Positions 15,275 through 24,725 are shown, numbered from the stretch's first letter. The stretch is 24,841 nucleotides of DNA from Euryarchaeota archaeon UBA596 (GCA_002498205.1 DAGQ01000034.1:1-24841), one strand, 5' to 3'. A program made the numbers and translations. Notes: generated from the sequence alone by a model not told the origin.

Positions 15275-16336
15275 GTGAATAGGCTTAACCTACAATCTAA
15301 TCACATAATTGAATACATTATATTCATAATTGTAATTTTTGCTTCTACTTCAATTGTAACGAATGAGAATATTGTTGAAAATGATGTGTTATTAGAAGTA
15401 GATAGTATTCAAGGTACTGTAACACTTTCAACTAGGGCTGCAATGAGTGCTTTAGGGTTAGGAGAGGATACAAGAACAGGCGCAACGGCAACCGTTAATT
15501 TAACAGTAAATTCAATTAAAAGTGAGGGATGTGATTCTTGTGACAGTACGCCTGTTGGTATACATATTACAGGTAATGTTGAAATCGAAAATATCCGTAA
15601 TCAAATGGGGGGTTTGGGTAGAGTAGAAGGTGAACTAAGTATTACATACCTCAAAGAATATCTTGATTCTAACTTTATTAGCAAAGAATGGTTCACGATT
15701 GATTGGAATGCTAGTGGAGGGACTGAGTTAGATACTTTCACGCATATTATGATCAATCATGATCCACCTAAATGGGAATTAAATAATCGTTATAAGGCAG
15801 CATTTGTTACTATTGATGAAAATAAAGAAAGTCGAACTGGTCCTTGGTTATTCGCTCATGGTTTAGTTGATGGGGTCTTAAATATTCAAGGATGCCTACC
15901 AGATAGTTTATCTTGTGAAAATTCATTAAATCCAGACATTAACCTAACTTCAACAAAAAAGTCGGTGGAATCTCCCATAATTTTACCCCATTTTAATGGA
16001 TTAGTACAATTAACAAATTTAGAATCCACAAATACGACTCCAGAAAAAAATCAGAAATTAAGAGAATTATTTAAAGTAAATAATGAAACAAATATTCACA
16101 ACATTCTCTGTGATGAAAATGAGGAGGAGATATTAGCATTAAAATCCTGGGAAATTAATATTTCAAATAATAATATAATTGCTCCAATGAGTCTTTGGTT
16201 AGATATTCTAGACTTGCCCAGTAGTACATTCATCCAGGTAAATGGGTTTTGGACTGAATTAGATTATAGCAATTCAGGATGTGCATCTATTTCAGATAGT
16301 GAAAATAATATCAGATTAAGTATTCTAAATAAATAG
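15275..16336 (+). CDS. Secreted or membrane-anchored protein of unknown function
   Basis: A 353-residue protein with an N-terminal hydrophobic segment (IIEYIIFIIVIFASTSIV, about residues 11-28) acting as signal peptide or anchor. The rest is polar, beta-rich and outward-facing. It has many NxT/NxS sequons and a few cysteines, including a GCDSCDS cluster (about 84-90) and others near residues 207 and 215, which may form disulfides. I recognise no family. The GTG start is 4 nt after the rhomboid stop, so it is probably translated from the same mRNA. Proximity makes it a possible partner or substrate of the rhomboid, an inference from location only. Confidence 0.75.
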   Translation: MNRLNLQSNHIIEYIIFIIVIFASTSIVTNENIVENDVLLEVDSIQGTVTLSTRAAMSALGLGEDTRTGATATVNLTVNSIKSEGCDSCDSTPVGIHITGNVEIENIRNQMGGLGRVEGELSITYLKEYLDSNFISKEWFTIDWNASGGTELDTFTHIMINHDPPKWELNNRYKAAFVTIDENKESRTGPWLFAHGLVDGVLNIQGCLPDSLSCENSLNPDINLTSTKKSVESPIILPHFNGLVQLTNLESTNTTPEKNQKLRELFKVNNETNIHNILCDENEEEILALKSWEINISNNNIIAPMSLWLDILDLPSSTFIQVNGFWTELDYSNSGCASISDSENNIRLSILNK

Positions 16337-16368
16337 ATAAATATACTAAATTGTTCTTAAAAAATTAG

Positions 16369-16376
16369 TATAAATA
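16369..16376 (+). promoter_or_regulatory. TATA box for the giant surface protein gene
   Basis: TATAAATA is a near-ideal TATA box, centred about 24 nt before the TTG at 16397 and 36 nt before the ATG at 16409. Transcription would begin close to 16397. Confidence 0.6.
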
Positions 16377-16408
16377 CCTCTATTAATAATAGGTGTTTGG
16401 CCTTAACT

Positions 16409-19400
16409 ATGAAAAGGAATACTTTATTGATAATCTTTATATTAATTGGAATGTCATTATCTCCTGTAATTGCCCAGATACCTGCACCAAATTCATCTAC
16501 ACAGAATGGAAATACTTTGAGTGTTGATGGTTTTGTAACAACTAAATTTGCATCTGTCGGCGGCGATGTTGAAATTTTTGCGCATACAAAAGGACATATT
16601 AGTTCTACACAGGTTACTGCAGATATTCTTAGATATGATATGGACCCAATTGATGCAATAAATGGAGAATTACCATTAGATGGTACAATTGTTTCTACTG
16701 TAGTACTTCAAAACACGGGTGTACATGAAAATGACCCCACCACAATGACTTGGAAAGGAGTTTATACCATACCCGTTACTTCACTAGGTGGAATGTATGG
16801 AGCATCAATTAAAGCTGAAAACAGTCCTACTATGATTGCTGTTGATGATTCCACACAAATAACAAAATTATTATTTGAAAAATTTGAAAATCATGTTCTG
16901 AAACCACTGGATACTGCTTGGGATAATGCAAACCCATTAGGAGAGATAAAATCTGAATTTGAACAATTAGAATCTTCTGGAACCTCAAATGGAGGATGGA
17001 CTAATTTTGTTGAAACAGCAACAAAGGGAAGTGGCCCTGGAGGTAGTGAACAACTTTGGAATAATATGATTGACGCTGGACGTAACAATTATGACATGGA
17101 AGCGGGTTCAAATTTCTTGGAAGCTTTGATGGAATTTCTTGATTCAGAAGATGTTGATGCTGGCTTAATGATGATTACTGGTTTGTTACTATACGGTGAC
17201 GAGTTTCCACTTCCAAGGGTAATGGAGGATTTTGGAGAAGTAATTGATTATGCACAAATGTTTGATCCGATTGAAAATTTTACAAGATTTGAGGGTACTG
17301 GAGATTTTGAAGCCGCGTACAACGCACTAGTAGGAAGTAATGAATGGAGTTCTTTACAAGACTCTATTGATAATTTGGCAAATAATCAATTACCATTCCA
17401 ATCAATTCAAAATATCCTACACAATCTTGCACTATTAGCAGTTTCAGACCATCCTGATGCTGTGATTAGTGCTTTAGAAGCATGGATTGAGCCTCTAGAG
17501 AATGAAGACATAGACAGCATGACGCCTATTCAAAAATTAATTGTAAGAATAGCAGAAATGAACGTTGATGTTCAAGATTTAAATGGTGATGAAATTCCAG
17601 ATGATGAAGGAGAAATAACATGGGAATATGAATTATTGTTAGATACATCTGAAGGGCAAGCTTGGACTGCAAAAATGGAAACAAATTCTCCATGGGTGAA
17701 TGATGCATTTGATAATTTCAATTCATTACCAGAAAATATTGTAGGTCATATTTTTACATCTCTTGAGAGTCCTGTATGGGAAGATCTTGGTGAATCTATT
17801 GAAGAATTTGGACAATGGATTGAACAATCTAGTAGGGCTCATTATTACAATAGTTGGTGGAATGGAGAAGGGCAAGACGATGAAACAATTATATTTGGAG
17901 ACAATTGTAATGATTTCGATGAAGAAGGCGAAGGTGAAGAAAATAATTGTACACCTGAAATAAAAAAAATAGTAACAAGCATATACGATAGAAATGTATT
18001 GGATTTAGGTGTAAGCCTTGAAATTAATCCTGAGGATTGGGGGACTTGGGAAGAACACAAAGAGGATGTTCCAAATAAATTCACTATTGCAATGACAAAT
18101 GAATTTGGAGATGTTGAAAGTACAGATTTGGTTAGAGATGGTAACGATTTCAGATATCATGGCCGTCTTTCAGTTTCAACAATAGAAGATGCTGAATGGA
18201 GTTTTACACAACCTTTGATTAATTTTGTTCCTCCTTGTGATGAATGTAAAGTAAGAGAAGCCGTTTTAGAAATGGATAAATTGTTCCCCACATTATTAGA
18301 ATCAATGGCTTGGGAAAATAATGATGAAACTTTTATTGTTTCAGCTGTGGGTGTTTTAGTTACTCAAGATGAAACTACTAGCGTGAATAGTGATTACAAT
18401 GTAAAAGCAACAGCCTATTCTCATGATGGCCCTGTAGAAAATGCTGAAATTGATTTGGCTATTTTAAGAATCTCTCCACAAGTTGCTGAAGATGCAGTTG
18501 GAGATTTCGATATTGAAGGGCAAATTGAAATTCAAACATACGATAATGGTAATCCAGAGTTGATAATTGGAACTTATTCTGCTGACGATATTAATGGTAA
18601 TTTAGACGTTGAAATTAACCCCAGAGGAAAGATGAACGGAGAAGATATTTATCTTTATGATCAATTATCATTCCAACATTCTTTCCAAAATGAAGGAGAT
18701 GCGGATGGTTGGGAAGTAGATATTTCAAGCGCTAATGGAAATATTGGTATTGCAGAAATAACCACAAGTGGAAAGACTAACTCAGGTATTGGATTTGAAA
18801 GAACCGAGCAATTCCCTGTGCATGGTACTCCAGATTGTATGTTTACTCAAGGAAATGTTGAAGATATGATAGAAGAAGGTGGACAAACCCAAGATAGAAT
18901 TAATTTAGAATTAAGAGTTCAAGAATGGGATGGCCCTTCATACGAGTATAACACTCCAGAAATAGTTGAAATTCATATTGATTGGGGAGATGGAACCGAA
19001 ACCCATATCGGCGGTGATGAATCAATTCCAAGCAATTATTGGGGTTGGGAAGAGCATACATATTATGATGCGGAAGGTACTGAATTTGATATTTCAATAG
19101 AGTATATTGATGAAAATAGCAATACATATTTTCATTATTTCACTTATCTAGGTAGAGAAGGTTTTGAAAGAACAGATGAAAATCATGAACATGATGACGA
19201 GGAGACAGGTGAAGATGAGGATCATACGTGGTATTCTTGGGACATACAAAGTTTTGAATGGGGACAATGGCAATATTGTCAATTAAATTCATGGTATACT
19301 ACAACTCCAAGTCCTGCAATAATTGATAGTTTCATTACAGATGGGCCATTTGAAGTTATGAAAGAAGAAATTATGACTTCAAATAGTGATGGAGATGCGG

Positions 19401-21544
19401 TTATGTCAGTAACTCCTACACTTCCTGGCGCATATATTTCAATTGCACAAGCGAAAGTAACTCGGGCTGATGGTAAAGAAATGGTAGGGATTGGGATGAA
19501 TTTAGCAGGAGTCACTGAAGGAAGTATTACAATTGGTGGTGATTTAAATCAAGAAACTACTTTTGGAGGACTTCCAGTATATATTTCTGAAAGAGCTGAT
19601 TTGAGTACTGGTATTTCTATAGCACCTACAGATATTCCTTGTGATGAAGGCCATACAATTTTTGCCGGGCTAGTACCACTAGATCTTCGTGATGCATTCC
19701 CTGATGTCCCCCATGATGAATGGACTGGAGATGATGGAGATGATGATGAGATGTCAACAGAATTAGAATTTTCATGTTCTGACTCGGCCAAAAATTGGGA
19801 AGTTGAATTAAAAGCACCAATGTACCTATTTGCTGCTTTAGCTATGGATAGTAGTAATAATGATGATGAGGATGATGACGAGGATGATTGGGATGATGAA
19901 GACGATTCGAGTGAACAGTTATTCCCTAATGCATTACATATTGGAATTATATTAAATAATCCTGCTTCATTGAAATTAACTGGTGATCTTGGACCAGGGC
20001 AAACAACAAACATTGCACTAAGTGATGAAGATGGACCTGCATCTAGGATACTTGCGGTTGCAACTCCAAAAGAAGGATTTGACCCTGCAACAATTGACTT
20101 TTCTGCATTTACAGAGTTTATTTATGGTGAAGGTGTACGAAATGAAGTTGGTTGGGTTGCTCAAGAAGAAGAGATAAATAAAGTTAGAATCGTATCTGAT
20201 GCTTGGTGTGAAGATAGAAATGATTACGACTGGGATACTGATACCTCTTATGGAGAATCAAATATCAGAACAAGAATAAATGTAGATATGAGTAGATGGA
20301 GTTCAGAAACACCTCCTAATCCAGCCGATACTTATCTTAAAGATAGTGAAGGAAATATTATTTCTCCAGTAAGAGATTGGTATCAAGAATGGGAAGGAGA
20401 TGACCAATGGTATGCAAATTATAAGATTGAAGATGCGGGAGATTTTGAATTAATTCTTGATGAACATGTAAATCAGATGTATATTGACATAGGTCCAGAT
20501 TTTAATGGAGTAAATGATTTTTGTAATGACGTTGGAGATTCATGGCATGAAACTGATGGAGGAAATGAAATAAATACTCCTGAAGAAATTTTTGAATTAA
20601 TTGATAGTCTTCTATCTAATATTGATTCAATTGCATGGGGTCAAGGTTCTAGTGCCGATTTACAACTACCAATTCTTTCATCTCCTGTAGGAGAATATAC
20701 AATCTTATCTATTGCACAAATCGGTGAAGGAGATTCTGCAACAATTGTTTCAGCGATAAATAATGAAGTAATCATAGCAGAACCAAATCCTGAACCACCT
20801 GAAGTAAGTAATATATTCCTTAGTTTTAGTCCTGCAGATCCTAAGATTGGAGACATAATTACAATTAATGTAGTGGATGAAAGTAATGCTCCGGTAGACG
20901 GTCTTTCTGTTACTGGGAAAAAGGATGGGGCATGGACAATTTTTAGTATGGTAACTAATGATGCGGGTCAAGCAGAATTTATAGCTCAAGAGGGTACTAT
21001 TGATATTTTAGTATCTGGAGGAAATTATAACCCTGCTGAATTAACAATTATTGTATCACCTACAGGAATTACTACAGATGATGGGGGGGATTTACCCGAT
21101 GAAGATAACCCATTACAATCCAATGATGATGATTCAAATATTGATTCAAATGATGATTTAAATGATGATTCAAATATTGATTCAAATGAAGAAGAAAGTG
21201 GCAGTGGAACCGGTTTAAGTTCCACTCTCGGAGAATATCAAAATATATTCCTAATTATAATCGGTGTTTTAGTCGTAGTTATTGTTCTTTTACTCTCTGT
21301 AATGAAATTAAGGGGTAGAGAAGACGATGATTGGGCTGATGATGCTGCATGGGATGATTATGAAGAGATTGTAAAGACTCCTGCGAGTTATAATTCTGCT
21401 CCACCTTCTTCACAAAGCCGGACTCCTCCAAATTATTTGGAAGGACAATGGAGAGATGGTTATGAAGTCTTAGAATATCCATCTGGAAGTGGTTCTTGGT
21501 GGTACAAAGACGGTAACACGGGACAATGGATGGAATGGAAATAA
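16409..21544 (+). CDS. Giant acidic type I surface protein with tryptophan-rich C-terminal module
   Basis: A 1711-residue secreted protein. A signal peptide (residues 1-22) leads into a very acidic, beta-rich extracellular region. Visible parts: a CDEC pair in a PCDECK segment (about 610-615); a PKD-like domain with HIDWGDGTETH (about 850-910); an Asp/Glu-only tract (about 1148-1170); an Ig/carboxypeptidase-regulatory-like domain (about 1460-1550); and a DDSNIDSNDDLN repeat (21128-21187). One membrane helix (about 1612-1634) is followed by a cytoplasmic tail with Trp-rich acidic stretches. The tail ends in a module (about 1676-1711) containing GQWRDGYEVLEYPSGSGSWW and a final TGQWMEWK. I associate this ending with Marine Group II surface proteins. 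The ATG at 16409 gives a classical signal peptide; a TTG at 16397 is an alternative start. The function may be adhesion or substrate capture. Confidence 0.85.
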   Translation: MKRNTLLIIFILIGMSLSPVIAQIPAPNSSTQNGNTLSVDGFVTTKFASVGGDVEIFAHTKGHISSTQVTADILRYDMDPIDAINGELPLDGTIVSTVVLQNTGVHENDPTTMTWKGVYTIPVTSLGGMYGASIKAENSPTMIAVDDSTQITKLLFEKFENHVLKPLDTAWDNANPLGEIKSEFEQLESSGTSNGGWTNFVETATKGSGPGGSEQLWNNMIDAGRNNYDMEAGSNFLEALMEFLDSEDVDAGLMMITGLLLYGDEFPLPRVMEDFGEVIDYAQMFDPIENFTRFEGTGDFEAAYNALVGSNEWSSLQDSIDNLANNQLPFQSIQNILHNLALLAVSDHPDAVISALEAWIEPLENEDIDSMTPIQKLIVRIAEMNVDVQDLNGDEIPDDEGEITWEYELLLDTSEGQAWTAKMETNSPWVNDAFDNFNSLPENIVGHIFTSLESPVWEDLGESIEEFGQWIEQSSRAHYYNSWWNGEGQDDETIIFGDNCNDFDEEGEGEENNCTPEIKKIVTSIYDRNVLDLGVSLEINPEDWGTWEEHKEDVPNKFTIAMTNEFGDVESTDLVRDGNDFRYHGRLSVSTIEDAEWSFTQPLINFVPPCDECKVREAVLEMDKLFPTLLESMAWENNDETFIVSAVGVLVTQDETTSVNSDYNVKATAYSHDGPVENAEIDLAILRISPQVAEDAVGDFDIEGQIEIQTYDNGNPELIIGTYSADDINGNLDVEINPRGKMNGEDIYLYDQLSFQHSFQNEGDADGWEVDISSANGNIGIAEITTSGKTNSGIGFERTEQFPVHGTPDCMFTQGNVEDMIEEGGQTQDRINLELRVQEWDGPSYEYNTPEIVEIHIDWGDGTETHIGGDESIPSNYWGWEEHTYYDAEGTEFDISIEYIDENSNTYFHYFTYLGREGFERTDENHEHDDEETGEDEDHTWYSWDIQSFEWGQWQYCQLNSWYTTTPSPAIIDSFITDGPFEVMKEEIMTSNSDGDAVMSVTPTLPGAYISIAQAKVTRADGKEMVGIGMNLAGVTEGSITIGGDLNQETTFGGLPVYISERADLSTGISIAPTDIPCDEGHTIFAGLVPLDLRDAFPDVPHDEWTGDDGDDDEMSTELEFSCSDSAKNWEVELKAPMYLFAALAMDSSNNDDEDDDEDDWDDEDDSSEQLFPNALHIGIILNNPASLKLTGDLGPGQTTNIALSDEDGPASRILAVATPKEGFDPATIDFSAFTEFIYGEGVRNEVGWVAQEEEINKVRIVSDAWCEDRNDYDWDTDTSYGESNIRTRINVDMSRWSSETPPNPADTYLKDSEGNIISPVRDWYQEWEGDDQWYANYKIEDAGDFELILDEHVNQMYIDIGPDFNGVNDFCNDVGDSWHETDGGNEINTPEEIFELIDSLLSNIDSIAWGQGSSADLQLPILSSPVGEYTILSIAQIGEGDSATIVSAINNEVIIAEPNPEPPEVSNIFLSFSPADPKIGDIITINVVDESNAPVDGLSVTGKKDGAWTIFSMVTNDAGQAEFIAQEGTIDILVSGGNYNPAELTIIVSPTGITTDDGGDLPDEDNPLQSNDDDSNIDSNDDLNDDSNIDSNEEESGSGTGLSSTLGEYQNIFLIIIGVLVVVIVLLLSVMKLRGREDDDWADDAAWDDYEEIVKTPASYNSAPPSSQSRTPPNYLEGQWRDGYEVLEYPSGSGSWWYKDGNTGQWMEWK
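21128..21187 (+). repeat. Tandem 36-nt repeat, 1.7 copies
   Basis: It encodes DDSNIDSNDDLN followed by DDSNIDSN. It sits in the acidic stalk just before the membrane helix of the giant surface protein, and its length may vary between strains. Confidence 0.7.
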
Positions 21545-21570
21545 ATCCTTTAATTACAAAGTAATAATGA

Positions 21571-21580
21571 TTTAGTTTTA
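21571..21580 (+). promoter_or_regulatory. TATA-like element for the RND/MMPL gene
   Basis: TTTAGTTTTA is centred about 22 nt before the ATG at 21597. A purine-rich AAGAGGGGA run also lies just before the start and could act as a Shine-Dalgarno. Confidence 0.35.
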
Positions 21581-21596
21581 CTAGTAAGAGGGGAAT

Positions 21597-23792
21597 ATGA
21601 ACCCAAAAAATACCAGAATTGCAATAATTCTTGTGTTGGTATTGTGTTCTGGTTTAATATTCATCTTTCCAACCGAACCTGTCTTAAATACAAGAGTACT
21701 TTTTGATGATAAAGCCTATGAAAGAATCGAAAATGAAAAGGTTTCTAAAGACAATACAAATTTGATTTTAATAATTACCCATGATGATGGTAAAGAATTA
21801 ACTAATAATCTAACAAGAGTACAAAAATTATTATCGCTTAAAGAATCAATTGAAAATAATGAAAATAATCTCTTATTTTTAGATCAAAATGGTTCAGAAT
21901 ATATTAGTAAAATTGTATCCCCATTAGACGCATGGGATAATGCATTTAATTCAAAAAATAGATCTATTATTAATGCAAGTAGATGGGCTGATGTACTGCA
22001 ACCACCCATAGAAAATGGTTGGTGTGGAGAAAATGCTACTAATGAAGAAAATATTGCATTTCAATCTACATTATTACTTTTACCAAATGACGTGAAATTT
22101 AATGTTGCATGTCCCGCTTTTTCTGGGTCATCTATTAATCAAGCTCCTGAAGCAAATGAATTACTTTGGCTAATTGATGTTGAAGACGCCTCAAATAAAG
22201 AACTTGATGTTGAATGGAGTTTAATTCTAACCTGGGCAGAAAAAATTAGTCAGGATACCGAATTTCAAATAACTCCCGCAGGAGTAAATATGTTATTTGC
22301 TAAATCACAAAAAATTGCTGAAGATGATCTTTCTGGATTATTAATACCATCATTAATTTTTCTAATTACAATACTAACTCTTGGATTAAGAGATTGGAGG
22401 GTTTCATCAATTACTATTGGAAGTGTAGGACTAATAATCTTAGCAGAAATTGGTATTCTTTCTTCATTTGGGTTTACAATTTCTATTGTAGATGCTATTG
22501 CAGTTCCAATAATAATGGGTGTAGCAGTAGATGGTGCTTTTTGGTATTGTAAATCATCAAGAAACAAGGAAGAAGTTAGGAAAATGCTATTAATTGCTAT
22601 GATTACAACGGTTACTGCGATTTCATTGGCTTTATTTTCTCCAATAAAAGCACAACGATCTTTAGCATTAATTATGATTTTTGGAATAATACTAGATTGG
22701 ATTGTTACGAGATTTGTCTTAGAGGATTTTTATTTGAGTAGAAGAAGAAAATTTGATGAGTCCCATAAAATTAAGAAAACGGATTATTATTCCAATTCTA
22801 CGTTTTGGCCAATAGCATTAGTAATTTTAGCCACAATTGCAGTTCTATCACCCCCTAGTGTTGATATTTTAGATGTTAAACAGTTTTTACCAAATGATGA
22901 TCCCGCTCTAAATGAATTAGATACTTTGCAATCAAAATATATTCTTGGCGCAGGGACTGAAACATGGATTGTAATTGATGGGGACGGTGATTCTCCTGAT
23001 GACCTAGATAAAATACAAACATTTCAAAAACAACTTTCTAATCATCCAAGTATTATTTCTATTGAAACGGGAATATATCGTTCTCCACTAATTCTAGGCA
23101 TTCCATATTCTGAAGGGAGTTTTGAAAATGACACTATAAACACCATTCTAGATGACTTTAATAATTCACTAATTCAAACAAACCCAAAATTAGAAAGTGA
23201 AGGTGTTACAACAGGGGTGGCAATTTCTGTATTTATTGATGGGAAAGATTCTGATGCTGCTATTGAATTTGCTAATGATGTTCGAACATTATTGTCAATA
23301 AATAATTTAGATGGTGAAATTGGAGGTGATTTAGTTGCGGGTGCAGAGCTTGCGAAAGAATTTGGAGAAACTAGAATTTTGCAAATCATTTATGCTGGAA
23401 TTGCTGTATTAATTGTAACCTTCTATTTATTACGATCTCCGCTCAAAGCTTCGCGAATAGCAATTGGAACTATTGCTATTGGAATTGCAGTTGATGGCAT
23501 GGCTAGTATAATTGGTTCAAGAGGAGTTCATACAGCCCCTGCTGTCCTATTAGGTATGGGGTTTGCTGCAGATTATCTTTCTCATGCTAGTGCTGAACAC
23601 CCATCTACCACACAGGATAATTTTGCAAGGTGGGGGGCTGCGATTTCATCAATGTCGATATTCTTATTACTTGGATTATCAACATTTCCACCTGCACGAA
23701 ATAGTGGAAGGTTATTGACAATAAGTATCTTATTTGCAGTAATTTTAGCAACGTGTCTATCATTACTCCATAAACAAGAAGAGGAAGAATAA
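21597..23792 (+). CDS. RND/MMPL-type membrane exporter
   Basis: A 731-residue protein with the duplicated RND layout. Helix 1 is at 6-24, followed by a large outward loop (25-245) and five helices (about 247-375). The second half has helix 7 (402-417), a second outward loop (418-594) and five helices (about 595-724). The fourth helix of each half carries the conserved GxxxD proton-relay feature: GVAVDGAFW (Asp312) and GMGFAADYLSH (Asp659). This matches the HAE3/MMPL branch, which moves lipids, hopanoids or other hydrophobic molecules using the proton gradient. The substrate is unknown. The two outward loops are short for an AcrB-type pump, consistent with HAE3. It has its own promoter-like sequence after the giant surface protein. 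Confidence 0.88.
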   Translation: MNPKNTRIAIILVLVLCSGLIFIFPTEPVLNTRVLFDDKAYERIENEKVSKDNTNLILIITHDDGKELTNNLTRVQKLLSLKESIENNENNLLFLDQNGSEYISKIVSPLDAWDNAFNSKNRSIINASRWADVLQPPIENGWCGENATNEENIAFQSTLLLLPNDVKFNVACPAFSGSSINQAPEANELLWLIDVEDASNKELDVEWSLILTWAEKISQDTEFQITPAGVNMLFAKSQKIAEDDLSGLLIPSLIFLITILTLGLRDWRVSSITIGSVGLIILAEIGILSSFGFTISIVDAIAVPIIMGVAVDGAFWYCKSSRNKEEVRKMLLIAMITTVTAISLALFSPIKAQRSLALIMIFGIILDWIVTRFVLEDFYLSRRRKFDESHKIKKTDYYSNSTFWPIALVILATIAVLSPPSVDILDVKQFLPNDDPALNELDTLQSKYILGAGTETWIVIDGDGDSPDDLDKIQTFQKQLSNHPSIISIETGIYRSPLILGIPYSEGSFENDTINTILDDFNNSLIQTNPKLESEGVTTGVAISVFIDGKDSDAAIEFANDVRTLLSINNLDGEIGGDLVAGAELAKEFGETRILQIIYAGIAVLIVTFYLLRSPLKASRIAIGTIAIGIAVDGMASIIGSRGVHTAPAVLLGMGFAADYLSHASAEHPSTTQDNFARWGAAISSMSIFLLLGLSTFPPARNSGRLLTISILFAVILATCLSLLHKQEEEE

Positions 23793-23830
23793 TAGTAAAA
23801 CAAAAAACAATTACGTCTTGTCAATATTCA

Positions 23831-23840
23831 AAGGAGATGA
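23831..23840 (+). promoter_or_regulatory. Shine-Dalgarno deciding the cupin start
   Basis: AAGGAGATGA lies 4 nt (GGAG 8 nt) before the ATG at 23845. It is the best match to the 16S anti-Shine-Dalgarno in the window and rules against the in-frame TTG at 23818. Confidence 0.65.
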
Positions 23841-23844
23841 ACTT

Positions 23845-24204
23845 ATGAGCAAAATAAATTTGAAGGAGAAGCTATCACTGTTTTCTGAACATTGGTCTCC
23901 AAAAGTAATTTCTGAATTAAATGATTATCAAATAAAATTAGTAAAAATTAAAGGTGATTTTGTTTGGCATAATCATTCTGAAACTGATGAACTTTTTCTC
24001 GTTATTGATGGGGAAATGAAAATTGAATTTAAGGATAAAACTGTAGAATTAAACAAAGGTGAAATGTATGTTGTTCCAAAAGGAGTAGAACATAGACCTT
24101 ATGCAGAAAATGAGTGTGAAATTATGCTAATTGAACCTAAAGATGTAGTAAACACTGGAGAAAAAGAAAATGATTTAACTGCATCTAATGATGTATGGAT
24201 TTAA
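23845..24204 (+). CDS. Small single-domain cupin protein
   Basis: A 119-residue cupin with one conserved beta-barrel. Motif 1 is GDFVWHNHSETDELFLVIDG (residues 37-56), with metal ligands His42, His44 and Glu49. Motif 2 includes PKGVEHRPYA (residues 78-87), with the fourth ligand His83. A full metal-binding set is therefore present. Members of this widespread family resemble sugar-isomerase cupins, but many have unknown roles. The start at 23845 is set by a strong Shine-Dalgarno. It lies 52 nt after the exporter gene without a clear TATA box, so co-transcription is plausible. It looks more like bacterial homologues than the rest of the window, which may reflect gene transfer. The enzymatic role is not known. 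Confidence 0.88.
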   Translation: MSKINLKEKLSLFSEHWSPKVISELNDYQIKLVKIKGDFVWHNHSETDELFLVIDGEMKIEFKDKTVELNKGEMYVVPKGVEHRPYAENECEIMLIEPKDVVNTGEKENDLTASNDVWI

Positions 24205-24218
24205 TATTAAATTCAAAT

Positions 24219-24581
24219 CTATTCTGCATGTATTTCTAATAGTTCAATTGGAATAATTTGTAATGATTCCTCATGCGTTGCTTCTAAATTAACAGGACAA
24301 GCAACGCCTCTTTCCGCAGCTTCTAACCAAGTTCTAGCACAGACACACCAACGATCTCCTGCTTTCAGGCCTGGGAAATTAAATTGTGGTGAAGGAGTAA
24401 TCAAATCATTTCCTTGAGATTTAGCAAATTGTAAAAATTTATCAGTTAATATACAACATACGGTATGTAATCCGCGATCGTTTTTATCGGTATTACAACA
24501 ACCATCTCTATACCAACCTGTAAGCGGTTTTGATGAGCAAGTCTGTAGTTTTTCTCCGAGGACATTGATACTAGGCTTCAT
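24219..24581 (-). CDS. DUF2237 family protein
   Basis: A 120-residue protein matching DUF2237 over its whole length: NVLGEKLQTCSSKPLTGWYR at the start, then GCCNTDKNDRGLHTVC, GNDLITPSPQFNFPGLKAGD, RWCVCARTWLEA, and a closing helix. Seven conserved-looking cysteines suggest metal binding or redox chemistry. The function is unknown; DUF2237 genes are common in bacteria, cyanobacteria and some algae. The start at 24581 is preferred over the ATG at 24608 because a TATA element at 24607-24614 lies about 30 nt upstream. The longer frame would add a MCGLCLGCI prefix overlapping that TATA box. It converges with the cupin gene, with 14 nt between their stop codons. Confidence 0.85.
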   Translation of the reverse strand: MKPSINVLGEKLQTCSSKPLTGWYRDGCCNTDKNDRGLHTVCCILTDKFLQFAKSQGNDLITPSPQFNFPGLKAGDRWCVCARTWLEAAERGVACPVNLEATHEESLQIIPIELLEIHAE

Positions 24582-24606
24582 AATACAGCCCAAACAAAGC
24601 CCACAC

Positions 24607-24614
24607 ATTATATC
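24607..24614 (-). promoter_or_regulatory. TATA box for the DUF2237 gene
   Basis: On the minus strand GATATAAT is centred about 30 nt before the ATG at 24581. It overlaps the alternative ATG at 24608, arguing against that start. Confidence 0.45.
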
Positions 24615-24645
24615 TTGTATGAACGAAGGGTAATCTGAAATTAAT

Positions 24646-24677
24646 TTTTTTCAAAAATATATTAAAATTTGAAAAAA
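24646..24677. repeat. 10-bp inverted repeat in the divergent intergenic region
   Basis: TTTTTTCAAA (24646-24655) and TTTGAAAAAA (24668-24677) are perfect inverted copies separated by 12 nt. They lie between the DUF2237 gene and the plus-strand secreted gene. Such AT-rich repeats can be operators, but chance is not excluded. Confidence 0.4.
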
Positions 24678-24696
24678 TATTGGATATATACACTCC

Positions 24697-24705
24697 TTTT
24701 TATAT
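24697..24705 (+). promoter_or_regulatory. TATA box for the gene starting at 24726
   Basis: TTTTTATAT is centred about 24 nt before the ATG at 24726, the leaderless-type spacing used elsewhere in the window. Confidence 0.55.
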
Positions 24706-24725
24706 CCCACAAAATTCGAAACACC

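Noticed and set aside
19549..20013. 154-residue minus-strand open frame rich in serine
   Set aside because: It is the mirror of GAT/GAA/GAG-rich codons in the acidic part of the giant surface protein. It has no start signal and no recognisable domain.
21128..21187. Short repeat considered as a CRISPR or regulatory array
   Set aside because: It has fewer than two full copies, has no spacers and is in frame within a coding region, so it is a protein repeat.
23818..23844. TTG start extending the cupin by nine residues
   Set aside because: A strong Shine-Dalgarno lies inside this extension and points to the ATG at 23845.
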